A DNA stretch of 64,000 nucleotides from Thiorhodococcus drewsii AZ1 (GTDB lineage Bacteria; Pseudomonadota; Gammaproteobacteria; Chromatiales; Chromatiaceae): positions 62,001 through 126,000 of the forward strand of contig NZ_AFWT01000012.1 of assembly GCF_000224065.1 (NCBI RefSeq), in the 5' to 3' direction. Below the pieces are notes generated by a model that was given only the letters and a program-made list of their open reading frames with translations, ran no database searches and had not been told where the DNA came from. Every line of letters starts with the position of its first letter. Position 1 is the stretch's first letter. Made by a program: the position numbers and the translations under genes. Below are positions 46,130-55,470 of this stretch, one piece after another.

Positions 46130-46717
46130 TCACGCAGATTTTTTTTCGCCCCCCTTTACCGGCACCTTGCCGGACAGGCTGGGCCAAGCCGCCATGAGAT
46201 AGAGCACCATCGACCAGAGCGTCAAAATCGCCGCGATATAGACGAGCAGGATACCGAGGTCATAGACCCAGGGGCCGAAGATCGAATCTCGCAGGATCAA
46301 CAGCACGATCGAGACCATCTGGGCCGTCGTCTTCACCTTACCCAGGTTCGAGACAGCCACCGCCGCGCGGGCGCCGATCTCGGCCATCCACTCGCGCAAG
46401 GCCGAGACCGTAATCTCGCGGCCGATGATGACGATCACGGGCAAGGCGAGCAGGATTCGCGGATCGGCCTGCAAGACCACCACCAGAGACACGGCGACCA
46501 TCAGCTTGTCCGCAACCGGATCGAGGAAGGCGCCCAGCGGAGAGGTCTGCTCCCAGAGCCGAGCCAGATAGCCGTCGAGCCAGTCCGTGAAGGCCGCCGC
46601 CCCAAACAGCGCCGCCGCCGCATAGGGAGCCCAGGGCTCATCAATATAAAAAACGGCCACGAAGATCGGAATCAGAACGATCCGGAGCATCGTCAGAATA
46701 TTCGGAAGATTCCACAT
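46130..46717 (-). CDS. pgsA: CDP-diacylglycerol-glycerol-3-phosphate phosphatidyltransferase
   Basis: A 195-residue inner-membrane enzyme making phosphatidylglycerophosphate. The CDP-alcohol phosphotransferase signature is complete: DWLDGYLAR, then G-x3-D-x3-D in GAFLDPVAD. About five hydrophobic segments. The ATG lies three bases after the uvrC stop codon, so the two are co-transcribed. Confidence 0.95.
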   Translation of the reverse strand: MWNLPNILTMLRIVLIPIFVAVFYIDEPWAPYAAAALFGAAAFTDWLDGYLARLWEQTSPLGAFLDPVADKLMVAVSLVVVLQADPRILLALPVIVIIGREITVSALREWMAEIGARAAVAVSNLGKVKTTAQMVSIVLLILRDSIFGPWVYDLGILLVYIAAILTLWSMVLYLMAAWPSLSGKVPVKGGEKKSA

Positions 46718-46720
46718 TGC

Positions 46721-48559
46721 TCAGGACCCTGCTGAATCATGGTGAAAGGCATCGTAGATCTGTTGGGCCAGCTGTCGGCTGATCCCGTCAACACCGGCGA
46801 TCTCCTCGACACCCGCCCGAACCAGGCCACGCAGACCACCGAAATGTTTCAGCAGCAGCTGACGGCGCTTGGGGCCGACACCAGAAATCTCTTCCAAAAC
46901 TGAGGTCTTCCGGGCTTGAGCGCGACGCTGGCGATGGCCAGTAATCGCGAAACGATGGGCTTCGTCGCGGATCTGCTCGATCAAATGCATGGCCGGCGAA
47001 TCGCTTGGCAGTATAACGGGCAAGTCCTGCCCCAACAACCAAAGCTGCTCGGTCCCCGGACGCCTGTCAGGCCCCTTGGAAACGCCAACGAGCCGCACAT
47101 TCGAGACGCCCACCTCGGCGATCGCAGCCTCTGCGGCATGAAGCTGACCACGCCCACCGTCGATAAAGACGACGTCCGGCAGCGGATACTCACCCTGCCT
47201 GACACGTGTGTATCGGCGCGTCAGCGCCTGATGCATCGCCGCGTAATCGTCTCCCGGTATGATGCCCTCGATATTGAACCGACGGTAATCGGATTTGCGC
47301 GGTCCCTCTCCATCGAAGATCACGCAGGAGGCAACCGTTCGCTCGCCCTGAGTGTGACTGATATCGAAGCACTCCATGCGTCCGGGCAGCTCGTCCAGAT
47401 CGAGCGCATCCATCAACGCCTCCAGACGCCGTGCGTAGCCCGCCTGACTGCCCAGGCGCGATTTGAGCGCGATCTGGGCATTACCAAGGGCCATTTCGAG
47501 CCAGCGCGCCCGCTCGCCACGCACATTGGTACGAAAATGCACCCGTCGCCCGGCGCGCTCCGAAAAGGCATCTTCCAGTAGCCCGGCATCCTCCGGCTCG
47601 ACACTCAGAATGAGCTCCGAGGGGATCGCCTTCTCGGCATAGAACTGGGCGAGGAAACCCGCGAGAAGGCCTGCGGCCTCGGTGCCCTGCGGAGCCTGAG
47701 GAAAAAATGCCTTGTTGCCCAGATTGCGCCCGCCGCGAATGAAGAAGACCTGAACGCAGTTCAGCCCCGCCTCCTGGGCACACGCCACGATATCCAGATC
47801 GCCGCCCTCCCCGTTCACGTACTGACGCTCGCGAATCCGATTCAGGGTCACGATCTGGTCACGCAGTACCGCCGCACGCTCGAACTCCAAGCGCTCGGCC
47901 GCCGAATCCATCGCACCGGCCAACTCATCCAGCACCTCACTGGTCCGCCCATCCAAAAACTTGATGGTGCGCTCTACGTCCTGCGCATACTCCTCGGGCG
48001 CGATCAGACCGACACAGGGACCGCTGCAGCGCTTGATCTGATACTGCAGACAGGGACGCGAGCGATTGCGGAAGAATCCATCCTCGCATTGACGAACCGG
48101 AAACAGCTTCTGCATCAAGTGCAGCGTCTCGCGCACCGCCCAAGAACTCGGATAGGGACCGAAGAAGCGCCCAGCACCCTTGCGTGGCCCACGGTAGAAG
48201 GTCAGACGCGGAAAGTCGTCCTGCACCGTCAAGAGGATGTAGGGATAGCTCTTGTCGTCACGCAGCAGAACATTGAAACGCGGCAGCAGCGACTTGATGA
48301 GATTGCTTTCGAGCAGCAGCGCCTCACCCTCGGTGCGCGTCACCGTCACCTCGATATCGGCGATCTGGCTCACCATCAACTGGATACGCGTGCTCAGCGA
48401 ACGCCCAAAATAGCTGCTGACGCGCCGTTTCAGGTTCTTCGCCTTACCGACATAGAGCACCGTTCCGCCCGCGTCGATCATCCGATAGACGCCTGGAGCG
48501 GTCGGCAATCGCTTGAGAAATGCCTTAGGGTCGGAGTCCGCCAGCCGTTCGATGCTCAT
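46721..48559 (-). CDS. uvrC: Excinuclease ABC subunit C
   Basis: A 612-residue nuclease that makes both incisions in nucleotide excision repair. An N-terminal GIY-YIG domain (APGVYRMIDAGGTVLYVGKA), a UVR motif region near 205-235, an RNase H-like C-terminal nuclease (DISHTQGE) and helix-hairpin-helix motifs at the C terminus are visible. Start at the ATG 48559; no strong ribosome-binding site. The usual upstream uvrY/gacA gene is absent. Confidence 0.96.
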   Translation of the reverse strand: MSIERLADSDPKAFLKRLPTAPGVYRMIDAGGTVLYVGKAKNLKRRVSSYFGRSLSTRIQLMVSQIADIEVTVTRTEGEALLLESNLIKSLLPRFNVLLRDDKSYPYILLTVQDDFPRLTFYRGPRKGAGRFFGPYPSSWAVRETLHLMQKLFPVRQCEDGFFRNRSRPCLQYQIKRCSGPCVGLIAPEEYAQDVERTIKFLDGRTSEVLDELAGAMDSAAERLEFERAAVLRDQIVTLNRIRERQYVNGEGGDLDIVACAQEAGLNCVQVFFIRGGRNLGNKAFFPQAPQGTEAAGLLAGFLAQFYAEKAIPSELILSVEPEDAGLLEDAFSERAGRRVHFRTNVRGERARWLEMALGNAQIALKSRLGSQAGYARRLEALMDALDLDELPGRMECFDISHTQGERTVASCVIFDGEGPRKSDYRRFNIEGIIPGDDYAAMHQALTRRYTRVRQGEYPLPDVVFIDGGRGQLHAAEAAIAEVGVSNVRLVGVSKGPDRRPGTEQLWLLGQDLPVILPSDSPAMHLIEQIRDEAHRFAITGHRQRRAQARKTSVLEEISGVGPKRRQLLLKHFGGLRGLVRAGVEEIAGVDGISRQLAQQIYDAFHHDSAGS

Positions 48560-48889
48560 GCGGTGCAATCGAGCCGCACCCACGACAGCGCTTCGACTGG
48601 CAGGCAGGCGAACGACACAAACAGGGCGGGAGTGAATAAAGGAAAAGGCATGGACCGAGAAGGAGAAGAAGCCCCAGCATGGAAACGAAACGGACCCGGA
48701 ACCGAGCGCGCCATCTCAGCCTCGGGCCAAGCGTGCAGCGAGCACTCTGGGGGAAAGACTTGCACGACGCCGATATGCTTGGCGGGCCGAGAACGACGAA
48801 ACGGAGAACGACGTCTACGCCATAGCCCTCCACAACGCTCCTAAGTAAACGCGCGTTGTCGCTCGTTGGCAGTTAATCATGCCCCAACC
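48560..48889. other. Intergenic region without a gene
   Basis: About 330 bases between uvrC and a small minus-strand gene. Open frames here have poor composition and no ribosome-binding sites. It marks the change from genome-like GC to the lower-GC island to the right. Confidence 0.5.
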
Positions 48890-49075
48890 TCATAAAAATT
48901 GCTCTCTGTGGGGGCGATTTTCACGAAGAAGGTAAGCGCATCGCTTCAGCGAAGGCTCACCGGTCCCGAAGCTTTCTTCGGAATGACCGCAACGTTCGCA
49001 GGTGACGTCTACCCCCTGAATCGTACCATAATCCCCATCAAGGTCCCCATCGATGGATATAATCACACGGGACAT
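48890..49075 (-). CDS. Small zinc-ribbon-like protein, unknown function
   Basis: A 61-residue protein with CERCGH near residue 26 and a single later cysteine (KRCAYLL), so at most a partial zinc knuckle. AAAGGA precedes the ATG at 49075. It resembles short conserved bacterial proteins that begin with a beta-hairpin followed by C-x2-C, but I cannot name the family. A TetR-type palindrome lies about 70 bases upstream, so it may share control with the island. Confidence 0.5.
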   Translation of the reverse strand: MSRVIISIDGDLDGDYGTIQGVDVTCERCGHSEESFGTGEPSLKRCAYLLRENRPHREQFL

Positions 49076-49144
49076 AAAAGCAAGTCCTTTGAGACGAGGC
49101 TCAGTCCCGTTGCCTGCGCCAATGACTTGCTTTTATAATTATAC

Positions 49145-49157
49145 TGACCGTCGGTCA
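49145..49157. promoter_or_regulatory. TetR-type operator upstream of tetR
   Basis: Perfect palindrome TGACCG-T-CGGTCA, sharing its GACCGnCGGTC core with the two sites at 57.8-57.9 kb. It lies between the divergent small gene (start 49075) and tetR (start 49262). On the minus strand it is embedded in TTGACC with TATAAA about 15 bases on, so autoregulation and control of the small gene are both possible. Confidence 0.7.
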
Positions 49158-49261
49158 ATTAGTTATTCTAGAGTCACACGTCCAAGTCGCCTAAACTGAC
49201 CGGTACTCTTAACTGATTGAGATCGGATGCTGAGTTAAGCAATGGAAGATGAGACGACGAG

Positions 49262-49927
49262 ATGAGACACAAGGTGACCAAGTTAGATACCCGGGCGACC
49301 AAGACCCCTCGGACGAAGCCTGCAGAAGTTCGACTAGACGAGTTGATGAACGCGGCGGAAAGGCTATTTCTCGACAAAGGAGTCGAGTCGACGACGATTA
49401 ACGAAATCGTGGAAGCCGCACAGGTAGCCAAGGGCACGTTCTATCACTATTTTTCGTCCAAAAATGAGATTCTGGAGGCGCTGGGCAAACGCTATACCGA
49501 TCAATTCCTTGTCAGCCTGGAGACGGCGGTTGGCGCCTGTGCCGAGGGGGATTGGCTTGGACGGCTTCGCGCCTGGATTTACGCCAGTGTCGTAACTTAC
49601 GTTGACACATTCCACATACACGACATCGTATACGCCAACCATCACCATCATGATCGTTCCAACCAGGCCAAGAACGCCATTCTCGATCAGTTGCAGGGGA
49701 TCATTGAGGGAGGCACGGTTGCCGGTCTCTGGGCGCCAGAAAACCCGAGAGTGGTCGCGCTATTGATTTACTCCGGGGTGCATGGCGCAACCGATGACGT
49801 AATCGCCACTCGAGCAAATGATTGCACGGCGTTCGCACAGACAGTCACGGAAAGCTGTCTGCATATGCTGGGCGTCTTTCCGGAAAATAGCTCGGCATCC
49901 CTTAAACAATCGGGCAAAGTGCGCTGA
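49262..49927 (+). CDS. TetR-family transcriptional regulator
   Basis: A 221-residue repressor. The N-terminal helix-turn-helix (about 24-72) shows the family pattern LDELMNAAERLFLDKG, TTINEIVEAAQVAKGTFYHYF. The C-terminal ligand domain is unremarkable except for a HHHHD run near residue 125 that might bind metal. Three copies of a GACCGnCGGTC palindrome, upstream of tetR, the TonB receptor and the MFS exporter, are its probable operators. Its 3' end overlaps the convergent MmgE/PrpD gene by 26 bases. Confidence 0.92.
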   Translation: MRHKVTKLDTRATKTPRTKPAEVRLDELMNAAERLFLDKGVESTTINEIVEAAQVAKGTFYHYFSSKNEILEALGKRYTDQFLVSLETAVGACAEGDWLGRLRAWIYASVVTYVDTFHIHDIVYANHHHHDRSNQAKNAILDQLQGIIEGGTVAGLWAPENPRVVALLIYSGVHGATDDVIATRANDCTAFAQTVTESCLHMLGVFPENSSASLKQSGKVR

Positions 49928-51284
49928 ATAGTGCAGCGACAGACGCTGCATTTCCAAGCTTTTCGATGTGCTGAACAATTTCATTCGTATTGCAGCGCAA
50001 TGGCTCGCATGCCGACTGGCTCAGGCACTGCCTGAACTTCGCCACTAAATCAGTGGATTCGAGCGGATTTTCCGGCCAGCCTTTTCCATAGGCTGCCTCA
50101 ATGACCTTGGGCGCGCACCCGGGTTTAGTCACAGTCAGCCGACACTGGTCGAAACGCTCCCAGTTGTCCATTCTCGCAACCTGTATGCGTTGAGCTAGGT
50201 TGACGACTGCGGGTTCGCATGCGCATTCGGCGCTGAACTCGCGTGGAGTGGCCTGCCCGCGAAGCCAGGCATTTGCTGCAATGTAACAAGCGCTGAACTG
50301 CGCGTCGATCTCAGCGGTGTGTGTCGGCACATACCGCGCGCCGCACACCATATACATAGCGGGCGACATTTCCAAACGCAAATCACAACGCTCGGGGTCC
50401 ATAGTCAGCAGTTCGCCTCTTGTCGCAAGTACTGCATCGGTCAATGCCAACAGAATGCTGCAATGAGGATAGCGTTTGAAGCAAGTCACCTCCTCGCCGA
50501 GAAAGCGCACTCCCAGCTCTTCCGTCAGTTTTGATGGATCAGCGGCCCCAGGCGCGTAAAGATTGAAAAAACCGTTCTCGCCATTCAGTACTCGCCGAGG
50601 TCCGCTGATGCCTGAAGCTGCCAATTGGGCGGCTTCAATGGCATGCCGTGCCACCAGACCTTGGCTGATACGCACTGCCAAGGTTTTGTCCTGGTAGTGT
50701 TGGAAAGTACCTATGCCGAAGTCAAACGCAAGACCGACTGCATGCGCAAACTCTGCTGGCGCCAGTCGTAGGAGACGTGCAGCGATGACTGACCCGGAAA
50801 ACAGACCAAGAATATTGGAATCGAAGCCTTTATAGAAAAAGCCATTCGACTGCGCAGCCTGATTGATACGCTGCGCAAAATCCTGGCCCACAGCCAGCGC
50901 CGCCAATAACTCTTGACCAGAAGCGCCACCCAACTGAGCACACGCCAGCGCAACGGGAACATCCGATGAACTCGGATGCCAGCCTGGTGAAACGACATCA
51001 CAATAGTCCAACGCTCTCGAACGTACCGCGTTGACAAACGCTGCCTGAGACGCAGCCAAACGCAGACTGGAGCCAATTACGCTGGCTTGCTCACAGCCGC
51101 TCCATTGACGCGCCAGCGCCAGGGCCGCATCTGTACCTGCCGCATCGTAGCCGGCAGCAAGGCATGACAGATTGTCGAGAATACGCAAACGCTGAAAAGC
51201 CAGCACCTTCGCTGGCAGCACGGCTGCGTCCATCGTCCATGCCGCGTCTAGAAGTATGTCGAAGGGGTCGTTGATGGGCTGCAT
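49902..51284 (-). CDS. MmgE/PrpD-family protein
   Basis: A 460-residue protein of the MmgE/PrpD fold. Members include 2-methylcitrate dehydratase, cis-aconitate decarboxylase and iminodisuccinate epimerase, all acting on small di- or tricarboxylates. Recognisable parts are the N-terminal helical domain (RLRILDNLSCLAAGYD), the HPSSSDVPVALACA stretch and FKRYPHCS near residue 275. It is last in a TonB-receptor/ABC-importer operon, which suggests it processes a carboxylate imported by that system. Substrate unknown. Convergent with tetR. Confidence 0.82.
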   Translation of the reverse strand: MQPINDPFDILLDAAWTMDAAVLPAKVLAFQRLRILDNLSCLAAGYDAAGTDAALALARQWSGCEQASVIGSSLRLAASQAAFVNAVRSRALDYCDVVSPGWHPSSSDVPVALACAQLGGASGQELLAALAVGQDFAQRINQAAQSNGFFYKGFDSNILGLFSGSVIAARLLRLAPAEFAHAVGLAFDFGIGTFQHYQDKTLAVRISQGLVARHAIEAAQLAASGISGPRRVLNGENGFFNLYAPGAADPSKLTEELGVRFLGEEVTCFKRYPHCSILLALTDAVLATRGELLTMDPERCDLRLEMSPAMYMVCGARYVPTHTAEIDAQFSACYIAANAWLRGQATPREFSAECACEPAVVNLAQRIQVARMDNWERFDQCRLTVTKPGCAPKVIEAAYGKGWPENPLESTDLVAKFRQCLSQSACEPLRCNTNEIVQHIEKLGNAASVAALFSALCPIV

Positions 51285-51349
51285 TCCAAACCGCCTGAAA
51301 TGGCTTAATGAAAATTGGGTTACCTGAAGTAGATTGAAGAGTGTTTCAA

Positions 51350-52456
51350 CTACCGCAGGCTGATACAGGACGGGCGAGCTCCCACCGTACTGCTGGCATG
51401 CGTTCGTGGATGACTAAGGCAGAGTGCATCCAGTCCTGCGTTGTGTCCGGAGTACCATGCACCACCGCTCATGAATATTCGTTCGCCATAATTCCGCAGA
51501 TACACTTGCGCGCTACCATCTTGCGTGGTTATAGCCATCAAGCCCAAGGCATGTAGGCGCGCAGGGATACTGATGCCCGGTTCAGGACGGATACATCTGA
51601 ATGGAGCATCCATCAGACCTGGATGATTGGTATCGTCGGCGATCGGCCCGCTATGATGAAGAATTCGTGTGCGCAAGATAGGCGTACCGGCGTTTCCCTC
51701 TATGCAATGAACTGGGGCATCGAATTTTGCGCTACCCTGGCTGCAGGAAGCCACGTCTTCGCCATCGGTCAGACGCAGCGCAGTCCAGGCAGCGGAGGTC
51801 CGGGACAAGTCAGCATGCACAGCATCATTGTCTCGGATGATCTGTATTTCCCCATCGACCAACCGCAAGCCCGCTTGCCACTCCCAAAGGTTTCCGCACA
51901 GATCCGCGATTCCCCAACGCGTGTGGTCATGTCGCCAGCTCAACGGCCCACTGCCGGTCAGCGTCGCCGGATCGCCTTGCGCATCGCCCAATTGGCCACC
52001 ATCCACGCGGCAGCCGTGTTCGCTTGCCATACCGATGGAGCGGCCGGCATCCGTGTTCCCCTGAACGAGGAATCCCTGGCGCCGACACCACAACATGAGT
52101 GCAGCACGTTCGGCATTGGTACTCAGATGCCAGCCCGGTCCGCAAGAGCGCGCGGCATGATTGGCGTACTCAAAATTCATGGCAACGCCTGGCGCTACGC
52201 CAGGCAGACTGAGCAGTTCACCGGCTCTGATCACGCCTGGATAGCTTCCGTAGAAGAACTCCTTGCACACCCTGCCACTGACGATAAACGCACAATGTGG
52301 ATCGAAACCGCCTATCCCGAGACTGTCGTTCGTCATCAGGGGAACCACATTCATATAGCTTGGTTGCCCTTTCGCTGTATAAAGGACCGTCTGACGTCCC
52401 TCGGACGCCCGCTCTATCTGGTCGCGCAAGGCATTGCGCACAATGATCATCACCAT
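51350..52456 (-). CDS. C-type-lectin/SUMF1-fold protein resembling phage and DGR ligand proteins
   Basis: A 368-residue protein. The central GPGWHLSTNAERAALMLWC, WGIADLCGNLWEWQ and LRLVDGEIQIIRDNDAV and the C-terminal SGGAWYSGHNAGLDALCL are the pattern of the formylglycine-generating-enzyme/C-type-lectin fold as found in phage tail and diversity-generating-retroelement target proteins. The cysteine pair of true FGE enzymes after GGS(F/W) is missing, so oxidase activity is unlikely. No signal peptide. The start overlaps the ABC ATPase stop (ATGGTGA); an ATG at 52450 is equally possible. A binding role is inferred. Confidence 0.7.
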   Translation of the reverse strand: MVMIIVRNALRDQIERASEGRQTVLYTAKGQPSYMNVVPLMTNDSLGIGGFDPHCAFIVSGRVCKEFFYGSYPGVIRAGELLSLPGVAPGVAMNFEYANHAARSCGPGWHLSTNAERAALMLWCRRQGFLVQGNTDAGRSIGMASEHGCRVDGGQLGDAQGDPATLTGSGPLSWRHDHTRWGIADLCGNLWEWQAGLRLVDGEIQIIRDNDAVHADLSRTSAAWTALRLTDGEDVASCSQGSAKFDAPVHCIEGNAGTPILRTRILHHSGPIADDTNHPGLMDAPFRCIRPEPGISIPARLHALGLMAITTQDGSAQVYLRNYGERIFMSGGAWYSGHNAGLDALCLSHPRTHASSTVGARPSCISLR

Positions 52457-53247
52457 GCGGCATTGCTCCCGGCGCGCAGTGAGCTATCAACGATGACTTG
52501 CGTATACCCCCGCGAACAAGGCTCGACCCGAGCCTCGACACCATAGACCTGCGCCAGCAACGCAGGCGTCACCACCTCTGACGCTGGGCCCCAGGCCTGC
52601 ACTGCACCCTTGTGCAAGACGACAATCTGATCGGCAAAACGCAGGGCGTGGTTAATGTCGTGAATCGCCATGACCACACACGTGGATTGCTCCCGCGCCA
52701 GCCGCCTGATCAGGTCGAGGACATCAAATTGGTTCTGTAGGTCCAGGGCACTCGTCGGCTCGTCCAGCAAGAGGACGGATGGCTCGCGAATCAAAGCCTG
52801 TGCGATGGAAACCAACTGACGCTGCCCGCCGCTGAGTTGCGCCAGCGCCCGTCCTGCCAGTGCGTCTATCTTCAGCAATTGGAGCATTCTGGTCACCGCG
52901 TCCAGTTCATCGTTATCCACGGACCATCCACTGCCCTGCTTACTTGCCAACAACACGGCCTCGAATACGAGCAACGAGGATCGCATCGAAATATCCTGGG
53001 GAACATGGGCAGGTCGGTTGCGATGACAGGCAGGCCAGGACTCGACCGACTCTCCGGCAATCTCGACCCGGCCAGGCCCAGTAATTTCACCGGCCATCCG
53101 GCGCAGCAAGGTCGATTTTCCTGCGGCATTGGAACCCAGAAGGGCCGTAACACTACCGGCCATAAATGGCCCGAAACTGAGTTCCCGAAGCACCTCGTGA
53201 GCATCGAAAGAGATGGATACACCTGAGACATTCACCGATGCTGTCAT
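52450..53247 (-). CDS. FecE-type ABC transporter ATPase
   Basis: A 265-residue ATPase of the siderophore/cobalamin importer class. Walker A GSNAAGKST, Q-loop HVPQD, signature LSGGQRQ, Walker B LLLDEPTSALD and the H-loop (AIHDINHA) are all intact. The start overlaps the permease stop codon (ATGA). It energises the permease encoded at 53244-54311. Confidence 0.94.
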   Translation of the reverse strand: MTASVNVSGVSISFDAHEVLRELSFGPFMAGSVTALLGSNAAGKSTLLRRMAGEITGPGRVEIAGESVESWPACHRNRPAHVPQDISMRSSLLVFEAVLLASKQGSGWSVDNDELDAVTRMLQLLKIDALAGRALAQLSGGQRQLVSIAQALIREPSVLLLDEPTSALDLQNQFDVLDLIRRLAREQSTCVVMAIHDINHALRFADQIVVLHKGAVQAWGPASEVVTPALLAQVYGVEARVEPCSRGYTQVIVDSSLRAGSNAAW

Positions 53248-54311
53248 TGGTGCCTCGTTCGTAGAATCAGAGTGAAAAACAGTGGCACGCCGACCAACGA
53301 GGTGACGATACCAATGGGCAATGTCTGCCCCGCCACCAACGTCTTGCTCAATACCGAAGCAGCTGACAGCATGAACGCCCCACACAGCGCGGAAGTGGGC
53401 AGCAGGAAGCGCTGGTCTTCACCCACGAGCATGCGGGCGATATGAGGAGCTACGAGGCCGACGAATCCGATAGTGCCGACGAATGCCACGCAAACCGAGG
53501 CCAGCAGGCTGCCCAGCAAAATTCCCCGAAGTCGCAACCGTCCCACGGAAACACCCAGACTCGTCGCTCGCGCCTCTCCGAGCCGCAACGCCGTCAACGC
53601 CCAGGCCTGGCGCGCAAACATCAGTGTTACGGCCAACAACACGATGCTCATGATGGCCAGCTTGAGCCAGCTTGCACGAGAAAGGCTGCCCATCGTCCAG
53701 AACACCACGGCAGAGAGCGCTTGATCCGGCGCGATGTATTGCAATGCCTCCAGCAAGGCGGTGAATGTGAAGACCAGTGTCGTGCCGAGCAGCACGATCA
53801 TCTCAGTGGTTATGCCGCGTTTCTGGCTCAACCGGTGAATGAACAACGCCGCGATCATCGAAACCAGAAAGGCATTGGCTGGAATGGCAAAAGCCACAGC
53901 GGATGCAGGCAGAATACTGACTCCCAGGATCAGACCAAGCGCGGCTCCAAAACTTGCTGCGGCAGACAAACCCAATGTGAAAGGACTGGCAAGGGGATTT
54001 CCCAGCACAGTCTGCATTTCCACGCCTGCAACCGCCAGGCTGGCACCGACGACAAGTGCGGTCAGTGCCACCGGCAATCGGATCTCCCACAGAATGACCT
54101 GAATCGGAAGGGCGGCATCAGAATCCCACAGTGCAGACAGCACTTCATACGAACTGTAATGCGCCTGCCCGATGGAAAGATCGGCGATGAAACAGACGAT
54201 AGCCAGACCCCCGATGACGATGAGCAAAAACAGTCGTCGCGTGGCAAGGCTAGAGTAGAGATTACGACCCTGTTCGAGCGTAACGGCGTTATCAATGGCT
54301 GACTTGATCAT
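53244..54311 (-). CDS. FecCD-type ABC transporter permease
   Basis: A 355-residue inner-membrane permease with about ten helices, of the BtuC/FecCD family importing iron chelates, cobalamin or heme. Typical stretches are LAVAGVEMQTVLGNPLASP, FVGTIGFVGLVAPHIAR and LPIGIVTSLVGVPLFF. A single permease gene serves both halves. The start overlaps the binding-protein stop codon by four bases. Confidence 0.95.
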   Translation of the reverse strand: MIKSAIDNAVTLEQGRNLYSSLATRRLFLLIVIGGLAIVCFIADLSIGQAHYSSYEVLSALWDSDAALPIQVILWEIRLPVALTALVVGASLAVAGVEMQTVLGNPLASPFTLGLSAAASFGAALGLILGVSILPASAVAFAIPANAFLVSMIAALFIHRLSQKRGITTEMIVLLGTTLVFTFTALLEALQYIAPDQALSAVVFWTMGSLSRASWLKLAIMSIVLLAVTLMFARQAWALTALRLGEARATSLGVSVGRLRLRGILLGSLLASVCVAFVGTIGFVGLVAPHIARMLVGEDQRFLLPTSALCGAFMLSAASVLSKTLVAGQTLPIGIVTSLVGVPLFFTLILRTRHQ

Positions 54312-55468
54312 GTAGAGATTCCGTCCAAGCTCAGCCAGTAGCCCTGTTGATAAGGTACAGGAAGAAAGCGAGCATGCAGTTCGCGGAAGGTGGCGTCGGG
54401 ATCAATAGACGCAAACAGCTCCGGGTGCAGCCACTTGGCGACGCGCTGTAGCGCGATGAAGTAGTAAGGGTTGTCGTAGAACGGGTGCCAGATTGCATAC
54501 ACCTTGCGCTGCTTCACCGCCCGCAACGACCGGAAAGCGGGTCTGTTGATCAATCTGTGCAGGCGAGCCTGGCCTTCCGCCAGATCGGCACCGGGACCAA
54601 GATTGACCCAATCGCCAGCCGGTGAATAAAGTGACCAGTTGGCACCCGTCACAAGAACCACATCGGGATCCGATTCGATGACCTGTTCGGGATGTAAAGT
54701 GCCGAAGGTTCCGTGCAGGAAACGTGTACCCAGGTTCATACCGCCAGCCACCGCGACCAGTTCGCCGAAGTTTCCATCTCCATAGCTCAGGCAGCAATCG
54801 TCATACAGCCCCGCTGCGCGCTCGATCATGACGCTGGGTCTAGATTGAACTTGCGTCAGCGGGAACGTCACTCGCTCGATCTGTGTTTGCCGAAATTGCA
54901 AGAAGGCATCGGCGCGGTCTTGCTGGCCCAGCAGTTCCCCGACTATCTTGATGCTGCGTTCGGTATTGCCGAACATGCTGGTGCGAAAATCGACGAACAC
55001 CACAGCAATGCCCGCCTGGGTCAAGTGATGTATCAGCCCGGATGATTCGGCGGCCGCGTGTGAGCTGAGATTGAGGATGACTACGTCAGGCGCCAGCGCG
55101 ATCGCCAGTTCGGCGTCAATGGCACCGACAGCAGATCCGCGAAATGTCGGTATCTGCTCAATCTCGGGAAAGCGCCGACGATAGGCCTCGTACCCGCCAA
55201 GGTCGGCCGAACGGAAGTTATCACCCCAGCCAACGACATTGGCGAAGGGTTTACCCGGTTGCAGCAGCGCGATTACATAAGCCAATGGTCCGTCGCCCAG
55301 GACGATCCTTCGTGCAGGTAGCGGCAACACCACATGGCGTCCGGCGATGTCGATGAGCGAAGCTACAGGGTAGATTGAGGCGAAGGCATGATGTCCAACA
55401 AGCAAAGCCCCGCTAGCTAACGCCGCGCCACGCAGAAACGCGCGGCGGTTCATCTGTATCGCGCGCAT
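54308..55468 (-). CDS. Periplasmic iron-chelate/cobalamin-type binding protein
   Basis: A 386-residue FecB/BtuF-type binding protein with a Tat-like signal (MNRRAFLRGAALASGALLVG). Segments such as APDVVILNLSS and GTLHPEQVIESDPDVVLVTG fit class III periplasmic binding proteins. It delivers ligand from the TonB receptor to the FecCD-type permease. The ATG at 55468 begins two bases after the receptor stop codon; MNRRAF at 55453 is an alternative start. Confidence 0.9.
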   Translation of the reverse strand: MRAIQMNRRAFLRGAALASGALLVGHHAFASIYPVASLIDIAGRHVVLPLPARRIVLGDGPLAYVIALLQPGKPFANVVGWGDNFRSADLGGYEAYRRRFPEIEQIPTFRGSAVGAIDAELAIALAPDVVILNLSSHAAAESSGLIHHLTQAGIAVVFVDFRTSMFGNTERSIKIVGELLGQQDRADAFLQFRQTQIERVTFPLTQVQSRPSVMIERAAGLYDDCCLSYGDGNFGELVAVAGGMNLGTRFLHGTFGTLHPEQVIESDPDVVLVTGANWSLYSPAGDWVNLGPGADLAEGQARLHRLINRPAFRSLRAVKQRKVYAIWHPFYDNPYYFIALQRVAKWLHPELFASIDPDATFRELHARFLPVPYQQGYWLSLDGIST

Positions 55469-55470
55469 AT

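Noticed and set aside
48556-48833. Minus-strand frames upstream of uvrC that might be uvrY/gacA
   Set aside because: No receiver or LuxR helix-turn-helix motif is present, and the frames are too short.
51350-52456. True formylglycine-generating enzyme
   Set aside because: The cysteine pair after the GG(S/A)W motif is missing and no sulfatase is nearby.
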